A DNA stretch of 64,000 nucleotides from Pseudomonas abietaniphila (GCF_900100795.1 NZ_FNCO01000001.1:434001-498000), one strand, 5' to 3'. Shown: positions 38,087 to 46,739, numbered from the stretch's first letter. The notes: a model not told the origin generated them from the sequence alone. Made by a program: numbers and translations.

Positions 38087-38881
38087 ATGTCCTTGCCCGA
38101 CGACGGCCCTGAACACACGGCGGCCACCGGCGAAACCGTCTTGCGTTATCACCTGTGCTGGAAACGCCGCGATTTGGACGGCGTCATGGCGCTCTATCAC
38201 CCCGAGATCCAATACAACGATTTCTTTCAAAACTGCACGCTGGGTTTGTCCGAGCTGCGTGACTACGTGCGCCTCAGCATGCCCCGACAAGCCGGCGAAG
38301 CGCTGGAGCACAGTGACCGTATCCGCGTCGACGGCAACACGGCGTTCATTCAGTACCAAGTGACGCTGCGCGGTGGGCGAGGGCTGGTGTCGTTCCATGC
38401 CAGCGAAGCGATCACTGTGCGTGGAGGGCTCATCTGGCGTGTCAACGAATATGCCTCGCTGGTGCGGCAGAAAGCCGATGACAGCGCCGGCCCAAGTGCC
38501 CGTCCCAGTGTCAGTCGATTGGGCCTTTCGCCTCGCCAGTTGAGCTTCATGGCCGATGACCTGCAAGACTACTTTCAGCGTCAGCAGCCTTATCTGGACC
38601 CGGAGCTGGATTTGCAGCGCGTCGCCACGGCCTGCGGCTACAGCCGTAACCAGATGTCCTATCTGCTCAATCAGGTGCTGGGCCAAAGCTTTTATCGCTA
38701 CGTTAATCAGGCCCGTTTGCAGCACGTGCTCGATGCACTGGAAAACACACCGCAACCGGTTCGCATCGACGAGCTGGCTTTCGCCGCCGGTTTCAATTCC
38801 CTGTCCGCGTTCTACCGTTGCTTTCGCCAGCGCACGGGTCTGTCGCCCAAAGCCTGGATCAAACAGACCGAATCCCGGTAG
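38087..38881 (+). CDS. NTF2-like (SnoaL) domain fused to AraC-type HTH
   Basis: A 264-residue regulator. Residues about 15-130 form an NTF2/SnoaL-like fold: VLRYHLCWKRRDLDGVMALYHPEIQYNDFF, then VSFHASEAITVRGGLIWRVNEY. Residues about 165-262 are an AraC/XylS double HTH (LDLQRVATACGYSRNQMSYLLNQVLGQSFYRYVNQARL, then IDELAFAAGFNSLSAFYRCFRQRTGLSPKAW). The usual cupin-like sensing domain is replaced by the NTF2-like pocket, which could bind a small hydrophobic ligand. It lies after aldA and may regulate the block. The start has a weak ribosome binding site. Confidence 0.85.
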   Translation: MSLPDDGPEHTAATGETVLRYHLCWKRRDLDGVMALYHPEIQYNDFFQNCTLGLSELRDYVRLSMPRQAGEALEHSDRIRVDGNTAFIQYQVTLRGGRGLVSFHASEAITVRGGLIWRVNEYASLVRQKADDSAGPSARPSVSRLGLSPRQLSFMADDLQDYFQRQQPYLDPELDLQRVATACGYSRNQMSYLLNQVLGQSFYRYVNQARLQHVLDALENTPQPVRIDELAFAAGFNSLSAFYRCFRQRTGLSPKAWIKQTESR

Positions 38882-38971
38882 GCGGTATTCTTTGCGGGCA
38901 CGCAAGCACGACAGCCGCTACGCGTAACGACTAGGATCGTCGTTATCGGCCTTTGTTTGATGGAGAGTGCA

Positions 38972-40378
38972 ATGCCCGCCTGGCAAACGATCAGCGTGTG
39001 GATGGACCAGCTCGACGAACCCCTGTCACCGCGACCCTCGTTACAAGAGGATCTGGACGTTGATGTGGCAATCATTGGCGCGGGATACACCGGGCTGTGG
39101 ACGGCCTATTACCTCAAGCGTCAGGCGCCGGATCTGAATGTCGTCATCATTGAGGGGCAGACCGCAGGCTTCGGTGCCTCGGGGCGTAATGGCGGCTGGC
39201 TGATGGGAAACCTGCTGGGTGAGGACCGGATGCTGGCAGGCCTGTCGACCGCGGAGCGTCGCGCCTCGTATGACCTGTTGTTCGGCATTCCCGACGAGGT
39301 CAAAACCGTTCTCGACCGAGAAGGCATCGATTGCGATTATCGCAAAGGTGGTGCGCTGTACTGCGCCGCCCGCTACCCCGAACAGGAACGTACCCTGCGT
39401 GAATACCTGGACAAGCTTTACAAGCAAGGGCTGACCGAGGCCGATTATCGCTGGCTAAACCCTGATCAACTGGCCGGGCAGTTGCGCATCGCCCGCCCTT
39501 ACGGCGCCATTCACTACGCTCATCTGGCCACGATACACCCTGCAAAACTGGTGCGAGGGCTGGCGCGCGTGGTCGAAAACATGGGCGTGCGCATCTACGA
39601 GACAACGCCCGCCACCGATTGGCGATCCGGGCAGGTGTCGACGGCTCACGGCAAGGTTCGCAGCCGCTGGGTGGTGCTGGCGGTGGAAGGTTACGCCGCG
39701 CAAATGCCACCGCTGGGACGCTATCAATTGCCTGTACAAAGCCTGCTGGTGGCCACTGAACCGTTGCCCGCAAGTGTCTGGGACGAGATCGGTCTGAGTC
39801 ACGGTCAGGCCTTTAGTGAAAACAGTCGGCAGGTGACATACGGTCAGCGCTCGATGGACAACCGGTTGGTGTTCGGTGCCCGGGGTGGTTATCAGTTTGG
39901 CGGGCGTCTGCGGGAAAACTTCGACCTGACCGACAGCGAGGTCGAGTTGCGCCGCTACCTGTTTGGCGAACTGTTCCCGCAACTGAAAAACACCCGAATC
40001 ACGCATTCGTGGGGCGGCAATCTGGGCATGTCCCGACGTTTTCATCCGCACATGCTGTGTGATAAAGCCACCGGTATTGCGCTGTCAGGCGGGTATGGTG
40101 GGGAGGGCGTCGGCGCCAGTAACCTGGGCGGTCGGACGCTTGCCGACCTGATCCTTGAGCGCGACACACCGCTGGTTCATCAGCCTTGGGTCATCCGCGA
40201 GGGAGGGCTCAACCGGCTCAAAAGCTGGGAGCCTGAACCCTGCCGCTGGCTGGGCTACAACGCGATCATCCGCAGCTTTGTGCACGAGGATCAAACCCTG
40301 GCGGATCCCTCGACAGCCCCGTGGCGGCGAAAGATCGCCAGCGGTGTGGCCGATTTCATGGAAGGGTTCATGAAGTAG
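38972..40378 (+). CDS. FAD-dependent oxidoreductase, DAO family
   Basis: A 468-residue flavoprotein. The FAD motif is VDVAIIGAGYTGLWTAYYLKR near residue 30, followed by GFGASGRNGGWLMGNLLG, and the C-terminal block is GIALSGGYGGEGVGASNLGG. It belongs to the glycine/D-amino-acid oxidase superfamily, close to amine oxidases that lack a covalent flavin signature. The substrate is unknown; an amino alcohol or amine would fit the neighbouring dehydrogenases. The ATG at 38972 follows GGAGAGTGCA. It is convergent with the sigma-54 activator gene. Confidence 0.85.
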   Translation: MPAWQTISVWMDQLDEPLSPRPSLQEDLDVDVAIIGAGYTGLWTAYYLKRQAPDLNVVIIEGQTAGFGASGRNGGWLMGNLLGEDRMLAGLSTAERRASYDLLFGIPDEVKTVLDREGIDCDYRKGGALYCAARYPEQERTLREYLDKLYKQGLTEADYRWLNPDQLAGQLRIARPYGAIHYAHLATIHPAKLVRGLARVVENMGVRIYETTPATDWRSGQVSTAHGKVRSRWVVLAVEGYAAQMPPLGRYQLPVQSLLVATEPLPASVWDEIGLSHGQAFSENSRQVTYGQRSMDNRLVFGARGGYQFGGRLRENFDLTDSEVELRRYLFGELFPQLKNTRITHSWGGNLGMSRRFHPHMLCDKATGIALSGGYGGEGVGASNLGGRTLADLILERDTPLVHQPWVIREGGLNRLKSWEPEPCRWLGYNAIIRSFVHEDQTLADPSTAPWRRKIASGVADFMEGFMK

Positions 40379-40403
40379 GGCACTGCCCGGCCTGGCGCGT
40401 TCG

Positions 40404-42350
40404 TCAGCTCAGTCGGTTCGGCGCCACGAGGCGGTATTTCTTCATCTTGCGGTAAAGCGTCGACCTCGCCACCGCGAATTCGTCAGCCACTGCGGTGATG
40501 TTCCATTGGTGACGGCGCAAGGCTTCCAGCAGATGCTGGCCTTCATCGTCCGCAGCCAATCGCGCCAAAGGCGGTCGGGCTTCGACAGGCGCGGGCGAGT
40601 GAAGCGCTTGCGCCTGATCGAGCAGTTCGGCAGGCAGGCAATCGGTGGTGATCCTGCCATTGTCCGCCAGCGCCACGGCGTAACGCAGCACATTGATCAA
40701 CTGGCGAATATTGCCTGGCCAGGCGTACCGGCTCAGCAACGCCATGCTCGTGGTGTCGATCCGGCAGTGTTCCCCTCCAGGCTGATCGCGCAGGACGGCT
40801 TCGATCAATGAGCCGATATCGCTGCGCTCGCGCAACGCAGGCAGTTGCAGGGTCATGCCGTTGAGGCGATAGAACAGGTCTTCCCGAAACGCTTTGCCCG
40901 CGATCATCTGTGAGAGGTTCTGGTGGGTTGCCGAGATCACCTGAATATCCAGGGGCAGCGGCGTGTCGGCACCCAGCGGCGAGATTTCACGTTCGGCGAG
41001 CACTCGCAACAAACGGGTTTGCAGATGAGCCGGCATGTCGCCGATCTCATCGAGGAACAGCGTGCCGCCGTTGGCGATTTCCAGTTTGCCCTTCATGCCC
41101 TTCTTGTTGGCACCGGTGAAGCTCCCGCTACGGTAGCCGAACAGCTCACTTTCGATCAGGGTTTCGGGAATCGCCGCACAATTGAGCGCGACGAAGGGCC
41201 CGGTCCGACGTCGGCTGGCCTGATGGATCGCCCGGGCGAAGGCTTCTTTGCCGGTGCCGGTTTCGCCGTTGATGAGAATGGGCAGGTCCTTGTCCAGCAC
41301 CCTGTACAAGCGCGCCACGCGCTGTTGCAGGCGAACGTCCGCACCACTGAGCTGACCCAAGGTTGGCGCGCGGTGAATGCCGGCGGTCGGCCGACTGTCG
41401 GCAGGTTTGGCGGAGCGAACCTTGACCGGCATGCGCAGCCCGACCTCCACCAGACGCGTCCCGACGCGCAGTCGTGTCGCATTGGCGCCACCGTTGTTCA
41501 AGCGCAGCAGCTCATCGACGTCCACCGGCAGCAGGTCACTGAGCCTGCGCCCAAGCAGTACGCCGTGGCCGTGGGTTTCATGTTCAACGAAGGCGGCGCG
41601 GTTGGCGCCGATGACCCGTCCCTGATCGTCCAGCGCCAATAACTGCTCGTTGGCCAGGTCGCTGATCTCATCGCATGGCTTGACCATGAGCGTCAGGGTG
41701 TTGCGGTGGCTGTGGCGGAAATACGCGTTTTCGATCATCCGCGCGTACATGATCACCAGTTGCAGGGTCAGATACTGTGCCTCTTTTGGACCGTTGCTGT
41801 TGAGGCATGAGGCATTCAGGCAGCCGCGCACATTGCCCAGCGAATCGAAGATCGGCGACACGGAACAGCTCAGTCGGTCGTTCTCACGCAGAAAGTGCTC
41901 ATCCCGGTGAATGATCAGCGCGCTGCCCGAGGCCAGGCCCGTGCCGATGCCGTTGGTCCCGACCAGCGACTCGTCCCAGCGCGAGCCGACGATCAACCCC
42001 GAGTCGGCATATGCACTGCCCGTGGTGGGCACGCGAGAATCGAGGGCGATGCCGTGCTCGTCGCTGAGCAGCACTGCAAAACCCGCTTGACCCACGCGCT
42101 TTGCCAGACCGCTGACGCCTTGGCCGGCGATGGACATGTAGTCGTGATGAAAATCCTGATGGCGATGAATCTCGGCGGCACTGAGCACCACCTTGTTGCC
42201 GCGGGCGGCGGGTTCCAGGCCGTGCTCCACGACGCTGCGATACCAGGACTGCACGATCAGACCATCGGAAGGCAGGCTGCGGTCGGGGAAATAGTCTCCG
42301 ACAAAGGCATTGAGATCAGCGGGACCGGCTCCCGTGCTCTGCAAGGACAT
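40404..42350 (-). CDS. Sigma-54-dependent activator, AcoR/GAF family
   Basis: A 648-residue enhancer-binding protein. The N-terminal third is an AcoR-like sensor with a GAF domain (YADSGLIVGSRWDESLVGTNGIGTGLASGSALIIHRDEHF). The AAA+ domain has Walker A GETGTGKE (362-369), the sigma-54 contact loop GSFTGA (409-414) in place of GAFTGA, and Walker B LFLDEIGDM. A Fis-type HTH lies at about 603-640 (NITAVADEFAVARSTLYRKMKKYRL). The ATG at 42350 follows AGGAGAGAACGCT. It is the only such activator here and the natural candidate to act on the promoter at 34013. Confidence 0.92.
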   Translation of the reverse strand: MSLQSTGAGPADLNAFVGDYFPDRSLPSDGLIVQSWYRSVVEHGLEPAARGNKVVLSAAEIHRHQDFHHDYMSIAGQGVSGLAKRVGQAGFAVLLSDEHGIALDSRVPTTGSAYADSGLIVGSRWDESLVGTNGIGTGLASGSALIIHRDEHFLRENDRLSCSVSPIFDSLGNVRGCLNASCLNSNGPKEAQYLTLQLVIMYARMIENAYFRHSHRNTLTLMVKPCDEISDLANEQLLALDDQGRVIGANRAAFVEHETHGHGVLLGRRLSDLLPVDVDELLRLNNGGANATRLRVGTRLVEVGLRMPVKVRSAKPADSRPTAGIHRAPTLGQLSGADVRLQQRVARLYRVLDKDLPILINGETGTGKEAFARAIHQASRRRTGPFVALNCAAIPETLIESELFGYRSGSFTGANKKGMKGKLEIANGGTLFLDEIGDMPAHLQTRLLRVLAEREISPLGADTPLPLDIQVISATHQNLSQMIAGKAFREDLFYRLNGMTLQLPALRERSDIGSLIEAVLRDQPGGEHCRIDTTSMALLSRYAWPGNIRQLINVLRYAVALADNGRITTDCLPAELLDQAQALHSPAPVEARPPLARLAADDEGQHLLEALRRHQWNITAVADEFAVARSTLYRKMKKYRLVAPNRLS

Positions 42351-42767
42351 AGCGTTCTCTCCTGATGCGTCTGCGACCTGGGGGTGACAGCGCATGAATT
42401 ATTGTTCTTCAGTGCTCAACGAATGAGGCCGCGAACGTTCTTGGCGGCGGGCGTAATGCTTCAGACTAGCCTTTATCAGGAATATCACCTGTTACAAAAA
42501 ATAATCCAGTGATGCAAAAACACCGCAGCAAAACCCGTACCGGCTCACCTTGGATGAGCGCAACGCCACTGCTGCGCGGCCAAAGGGTTTTCATCCGCCC
42601 GTTCTGTTGCGCAACGTTCGTCCCGGCGGTGCTACAGGTGTAGCGACCGTGTTGCGCTGGCGGTAAGGGTCACTGCCAGGTCTGGCTGCTGCAGGCCTTG
42701 CGGCGCGTAAACATCGGCGTATAACTGAGCCACCGGACTGTCCCGGTGTCGCCAGGGAGTGTTGCCT
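42351..42767. other. Interval between the sigma-54 activator and pqqA
   Basis: 417 bases. It contains the activator's own promoter region on the left, a palindrome GTTGCGCAAC at 42606-42615 and the pqqA promoter at the right end. I see no other gene. Confidence 0.55.
42698..42725 (+). promoter_or_regulatory. Putative sigma-70 promoter of the orphan pqqA
   Basis: TTGCGG, a 16-base spacer and TATAAC, about 42 bases before the ATG at 42768. I looked for a sigma-54 promoter here and found none. Confidence 0.5.
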
Positions 42768-42839
42768 ATGTGGACCAAACCGACCTACACCGATCTGCGC
42801 ATCGGCTTTGAAGTCACGATGTACTTCGCCAGCCGTTGA
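42768..42839 (+). CDS. pqqA: Orphan PqqA, PQQ precursor peptide
   Basis: A 23-residue peptide beginning [10 protein letters not shown] and ending EVTMYFASR. Glu15 and Tyr19, the two residues cross-linked by PqqE to make PQQ, are in place (E-V-T-M-Y). GCCAGGGAG upstream is a good ribosome binding site and a strong terminator follows, so it forms a complete single-gene unit. pqqB-E are not within the next 20 kb, so this is a detached copy; the main pqq cluster is presumably elsewhere. It is 6.5 kb from a PQQ-dependent dehydrogenase, with that enzyme's likely activator gene next to it. Confidence 0.93.
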   Translation: MWTKPTYTDLRIGFEVTMYFASR

Positions 42840-42851
42840 ACCCAAAACGAA

Positions 42852-42885
42852 AGCCCCGGCAATCCCAGAATGTCGGGGCTTTTTC
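42852..42885 (+). terminator. pqqA terminator
   Basis: AGCCCCG-14 nt-CGGGGCT followed by TTTTC, 12 bases after the pqqA stop. Confidence 0.88.
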
Positions 42886-42923
42886 GTGGTCGTTGCACGC
42901 CGCGCCCAGGAGTATCGAGACGG

Positions 42924-43793
42924 CTAAAGTTTCGCCCAGAAATCCTCCGCGAAATCGCTCAGGGCCATGGCGGGCCTGAACAGGCGGACCTCCAGCGCAA
43001 TATCCCAGTGCGCGTCCAGTGCGCGTATCAGCTTGCCGCTGACGAATTCGGGTTCGGCCAGTGTTTTCGGCAGCCAGGCAAAGCCTTTGCCCTCCAGCGC
43101 CATTGACAGCAGGACGGCCGCCAGGTGTGAGCTGAACACCGTGTGCATCTGGGGTGGTTGCGACTCCTGAAGCAGGCGCGCCGAAACGATTCGCCCCAGC
43201 CCTGATTCCGCTGTGTAACCCAGCAATGAAAGTGGTTCGGCGACCGCGTTGGGTTCGAACTGCTGTGCCTGCAAAGGCATCAACACGTCGCTGCCCACCA
43301 CTTTTGAATGGAAGGATTCAGCGGGAAATTGTGGCGGCACGTCCGGGTGCTGATGACACAGCAAAAACTGCACTTCGCCGCCGAGCAGCATCTGCTCGCA
43401 AACCCGCATATTGTCCGAGTGCAGCCGTATCGCCTCGATCGGGCTGGTGCGTTCCGCCGCACGCACCCAGCCGGGGAAAAAAGTGAACGACAGCGAATGC
43501 GTGGCCGCGAAGTGCAGCGTGCGCGCCTGTTTGCCGGCGACTTCGCGGGCTTCCTGACGCATCTGATACAGGCGCCGGGTCATCTCCTGCGCACTGCCGA
43601 GCATGTGTCGCCCGGCATCGGTCAACATCGCGCCTTGCGTGGTGCGCTCGAACAGGTCCACGCCGACCCACGTCTCCAGCGCACGGATCCTTCGGCTGAA
43701 TGCCGGTTGGGTCACATGACGCAGTTCCGCGGCGCGAGAAAAGTTGCCGCTCTGCGCCAGCGCATTGAAGTCTTCCAGCCAGACCAATTCCAT
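42924..43793 (-). CDS. LysR-family regulator (HypT-like)
   Basis: A 289-residue LysR protein. The HTH is WLEDFNALAQSGNFSRAAELRHVTQPAFSRRIRALETWVGVDLFERTTQGAMLTDAG. The C-terminal effector domain contains LHFAATHSLSFTFFPGWVR, a block seen in HypT/QseD-like members. It is divergent from the D-tartrate dehydratase gene with 131 bases between starts, so it is the probable regulator of that gene and of the carrier. The effector is inferred to be tartrate, without direct support. Confidence 0.87.
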   Translation of the reverse strand: MELVWLEDFNALAQSGNFSRAAELRHVTQPAFSRRIRALETWVGVDLFERTTQGAMLTDAGRHMLGSAQEMTRRLYQMRQEAREVAGKQARTLHFAATHSLSFTFFPGWVRAAERTSPIEAIRLHSDNMRVCEQMLLGGEVQFLLCHQHPDVPPQFPAESFHSKVVGSDVLMPLQAQQFEPNAVAEPLSLLGYTAESGLGRIVSARLLQESQPPQMHTVFSSHLAAVLLSMALEGKGFAWLPKTLAEPEFVSGKLIRALDAHWDIALEVRLFRPAMALSDFAEDFWAKL

Positions 43794-43903
43794 CGTGATG
43801 CCGTCCGCGCATTGAGTGCCGCGTTTTTAGCATTGGCCGCAGCGAAAGGTCCAGCCCTAGAGTGAGTCCACCAACGGCTGCACCACCATTCGAAACCGCT
43901 ATC

Positions 43904-43912
43904 AAAAAACAA
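43904..43912 (+). promoter_or_regulatory. Candidate Hfq/Crc site, D-tartrate dehydratase leader
   Basis: AAAAAACAA contains AAnAAnAA and is followed by TAGGAG, the ribosome binding site. Confidence 0.5.
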
Positions 43913-43924
43913 TAGGAGTTACCC

Positions 43925-45097
43925 ATGCGTATCGTCGATATCCGCGAGAAAACTGTTTCCATTGCCTCGCCGATTGCCAATGCCTACATCGACTTCTCCA
44001 AGATGACCTGCTCGGTCGTTGCGGTGATCACCGACGTGATCCGCGATGGCAAACCGGTCATCGGCTACGGCTTCAACTCCAACGGCCGTTACGGCCAGGG
44101 CGCCCTGATGCGCGACCGTTTCCTGGCCCGCGTGCTGGAGGCCGACCCTGAATCGTTGATCGACAAGGAACATGACAACCTGGACCCGTTCGCCATCTGG
44201 AAAACCCTGATGACCAACGAGAAGCCGGGCGGTCATGGTGAGCGCTCGGTCGCCGTCGGCACCATCGACATGGCGGTTTGGGACGCGGTCGCAAAGATCG
44301 AAGGCAAGCCCCTTTACCGCCTGCTGGCCGACCGTTATCGCGACGGTGTAGCGGACGATAAGGTCTGGGTGTACGCCGCCGGCGGTTACTACTACCCCGG
44401 CAAGGACCAGACCAAGCTCAAGGCCGAAATGCAGAGCTATCTGGATCGCGGCTATGACGTCGTGAAAATGAAAATCGGTGCCGTGCCGCTGGCCGAAGAC
44501 CTGCGCCGCATCGAAGCGGTGCTGGAAGTGGTAGGCGATGGTCAGCGTCTGGCGGTCGATGCCAACGGCCGTTTCGACCTGAAGACCGGTATTGCTTACG
44601 CCGAAGCCATCAAGCCGTACAACCTGTTCTGGTACGAAGAAGTCGGCGATCCGCTGGATTACGCGCTGCAAGCGGAACTGGCCAATCACTACGACCTGCC
44701 GATGGCGACAGGCGAAAACCTGTTCTCCCATCAGGACGCCCGCAACTTGCTGCGCCACGGCGGCATGCGCCCGGACCGCGATTTCCTGCAGTTCGACTGC
44801 GCGCTGTCCTACGGCCTGGTGGAATACCTGCGCACCCTCGACGTCATGAAAGAGCTGGGCTGGTCCTCACGCCGCGTCGTGCCCCATGGCGGTCACCAGA
44901 TGTCGCTGAACATCGCCGCGGGCCTGCACCTGGGCGGCAACGAATCCTATCCGGACGTGTTCCAGCCATTCGGTGGGTTCGCCGATGGCATCCGCGTCGA
45001 AAATGGCTATGTCGGCCTGCCGGACATCCCGGGCGTGGGCTTCGAAGCCAAGTCGGCGCTGTATGCGGTGATGCGCGAGCTGGGTGAGGGCGCGTGA
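43925..45097 (+). CDS. tarD: D(-)-tartrate dehydratase, enolase superfamily
   Basis: A 390-residue enzyme of the mandelate racemase/enolase superfamily. The lid carries NAYIDFSKMTCSVVAVITDV and GFNSNGRYGQGAL. The catalytic Lys is in VVKMKIG (KxK), the metal ligands are in VDANGRF, WYEEVGDP and TGENLFS, and the His is in VPHGGHQMSLNIAAGL. The sequence follows the characterised Bradyrhizobium D-tartrate dehydratase very closely along its whole length. It converts D-tartrate to oxaloacetate. The ATG follows AGGAGTTACCC. A REP repeat and a DctA-type carrier gene follow. Confidence 0.93.
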   Translation: MRIVDIREKTVSIASPIANAYIDFSKMTCSVVAVITDVIRDGKPVIGYGFNSNGRYGQGALMRDRFLARVLEADPESLIDKEHDNLDPFAIWKTLMTNEKPGGHGERSVAVGTIDMAVWDAVAKIEGKPLYRLLADRYRDGVADDKVWVYAAGGYYYPGKDQTKLKAEMQSYLDRGYDVVKMKIGAVPLAEDLRRIEAVLEVVGDGQRLAVDANGRFDLKTGIAYAEAIKPYNLFWYEEVGDPLDYALQAELANHYDLPMATGENLFSHQDARNLLRHGGMRPDRDFLQFDCALSYGLVEYLRTLDVMKELGWSSRRVVPHGGHQMSLNIAAGLHLGGNESYPDVFQPFGGFADGIRVENGYVGLPDIPGVGFEAKSALYAVMRELGEGA

Positions 45098-45123
45098 TTT
45101 CGCTCGACGGGTAATAGCTCTTT

Positions 45124-45215
45124 TGTGGGAGCGAGCTTGCTCGCGAAGACGATGGTTCAACCACCGACAAGGCAGCGGCTGTGCCGATCGCTTCGCGAGC
45201 AAGCTCGCTCCCACA
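45124..45215. repeat. REP-type inverted repeat (perfect arms)
   Basis: A 25-base arm starting TGTGGGAGCGAGCTTGC (45124-45148) is exactly inverted at 45191-45215, with a 42-base loop. It lies between the D-tartrate dehydratase and carrier genes. Confidence 0.88.
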
Positions 45216-45255
45216 GAGAGACCTGCAGTATCCGCTCAGTCCTTTCCCCTCATAC

Positions 45256-45265
45256 AAAAACAACA
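45256..45265 (+). promoter_or_regulatory. Candidate Hfq/Crc site, first dctA leader
   Basis: AAAAACAACA fits AAnAAnAA and ends five bases before GAGG of the ribosome binding site. Confidence 0.5.
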
Positions 45266-45277
45266 GTGAGGCATTCC

Positions 45278-46627
45278 ATGGAACAGGCTTCGACACGCTG
45301 GTATTCCCAGCTCTACGTTCAGGTGCTGATCGGTATCGTCATCGGCGGTGCGATCGGTTTCTTCCTTCCCGACATTGGCGCCAAGCTGCAACCGTTCGCC
45401 GATGGCTTCATCAAACTGATCAAGATGCTGCTGGCGCCGATCATCTTCGGCACCGTGGTGGTGGGCATTGCCAAGATGGGCAGCGTCAAGGAGGTCGGGC
45501 GCATCGGCGCCAAGGCACTCATCTACTTTGAGGTCCTCTCGACGCTGGCGCTGGTGATTGGTCTGGTGGTGGTCAACATCCTCAAACCGGGCGTCGGCAT
45601 GAACATCGACGTCAACACCATCAACGGCAGCGCGATTTCCGGCTATACCCAGGCGGCGGCCGCGCAGGGTGGGGTGGTCGAGTTCTTCATGAACATCATC
45701 CCGACCACGCTGTTCGACGCCTTCGCCAAGGGCGCGATGCTGCAGGTGATTCTGGTCTCGGTGTTGATGGGCTTGGCCTTGGTGCAGATTGGCGAGCCGG
45801 TCAAACCGTTGGTCAACGTGATCGACATGTTGTTGCAGAGCCTGTTTCGCGTGGTCGCCATGGTCATGCGCCTGGCGCCGCTGGGGGCTGGCGCGGGCAT
45901 GGCCTTCACCATCGGCAAATACGGCATTGGCACGCTGTTGTCGCTGGGCCAATTGCTGGTCGCGCTGTATGTGACCACTTTGATCTTCATCGTGGTGATT
46001 CTCGGGGCCGTGGCGCGCTGGTCGGGCCTTCCGCTGTTGCAGTTCCTGCGGTATTTCAAGGATGAAATCCTCGTGACGCTGGGCACCTGCTCAACCGAAG
46101 CGGTGTTGCCGCGCATGATGGTCAAACTGGAAAAACTCGGCTGCGAGAAGTCTGTGGTGGGCATGGTGCTGCCCACCGGGTACACGTTCAACTCCGATGG
46201 CACCTGCATTTACCTGACCATGGCCGCGATCTTCGTGGCCCAGGCAACCAACACGCCACTGACCCTGTGGGACCAGTTGACGGTGCTGGGCGTGCTGCTG
46301 TTGACCTCCAAAGGGTCAGCGGGTGTGGCGGGGGCCGGTTTCGTGACGCTGGCAGCGACGCTGTCCGTGTTTCACGGCATTCCCATGATCGGTCTGGTAT
46401 TGCTGCTGGGGGTCGACCGTTTTCTCAATGAAGCGCGGGCGGTGACCAACCTGATCGGTAACGGCATTGGCACCATCGCCATCGCCAAGTGGGACGGTTC
46501 GTTCGACCAGGCCAAGGCCGCGCAGGAAATCGCCGCCATGAATGCGCGTTCGGGGAAACGCGGTGGGACTGCCACCTCCGGCGCCGAGGCCTTGAGCCCG
46601 GCCCGCGTCGGAAAGTCGCAGGTGTGA
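45278..46627 (+). CDS. dctA: DctA-type C4-dicarboxylate carrier (probable D-tartrate uptake)
   Basis: A 449-residue member of the DAACS (glutamate transporter fold) family. It has LIKMLLAPIIFGTVVVGIAKMG, ALIYFEVLSTLALVIGL, the serine-rich re-entrant loop LGTCSTEAVLPRMM and the substrate/cation block GMVLPTGYTFNSDGTCIYLTMAAIF. DctA proteins import succinate, fumarate, malate and tartrate. Its place after the D-tartrate dehydratase gene points to tartrate. The ATG at 45278 follows GTGAGGCATTCC. Confidence 0.9.
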   Translation: MEQASTRWYSQLYVQVLIGIVIGGAIGFFLPDIGAKLQPFADGFIKLIKMLLAPIIFGTVVVGIAKMGSVKEVGRIGAKALIYFEVLSTLALVIGLVVVNILKPGVGMNIDVNTINGSAISGYTQAAAAQGGVVEFFMNIIPTTLFDAFAKGAMLQVILVSVLMGLALVQIGEPVKPLVNVIDMLLQSLFRVVAMVMRLAPLGAGAGMAFTIGKYGIGTLLSLGQLLVALYVTTLIFIVVILGAVARWSGLPLLQFLRYFKDEILVTLGTCSTEAVLPRMMVKLEKLGCEKSVVGMVLPTGYTFNSDGTCIYLTMAAIFVAQATNTPLTLWDQLTVLGVLLLTSKGSAGVAGAGFVTLAATLSVFHGIPMIGLVLLLGVDRFLNEARAVTNLIGNGIGTIAIAKWDGSFDQAKAAQEIAAMNARSGKRGGTATSGAEALSPARVGKSQV

Positions 46628-46739
46628 TGCGCAGGGGCCGGTGGTCGGTGGTTGCTCGCCATCCGTCGGCCCTTCCCGTTACAACTCGCAGTTGCCTGCG
46701 GTGGTAGACTCTCGCCACTTCAGACGAGGAGCGACAGAC

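Noticed and set aside
42591..42845. Minus-strand open frame covering pqqA
   Set aside because: The plus strand encodes a clear PqqA with promoter and terminator; the minus frame has no start signals.
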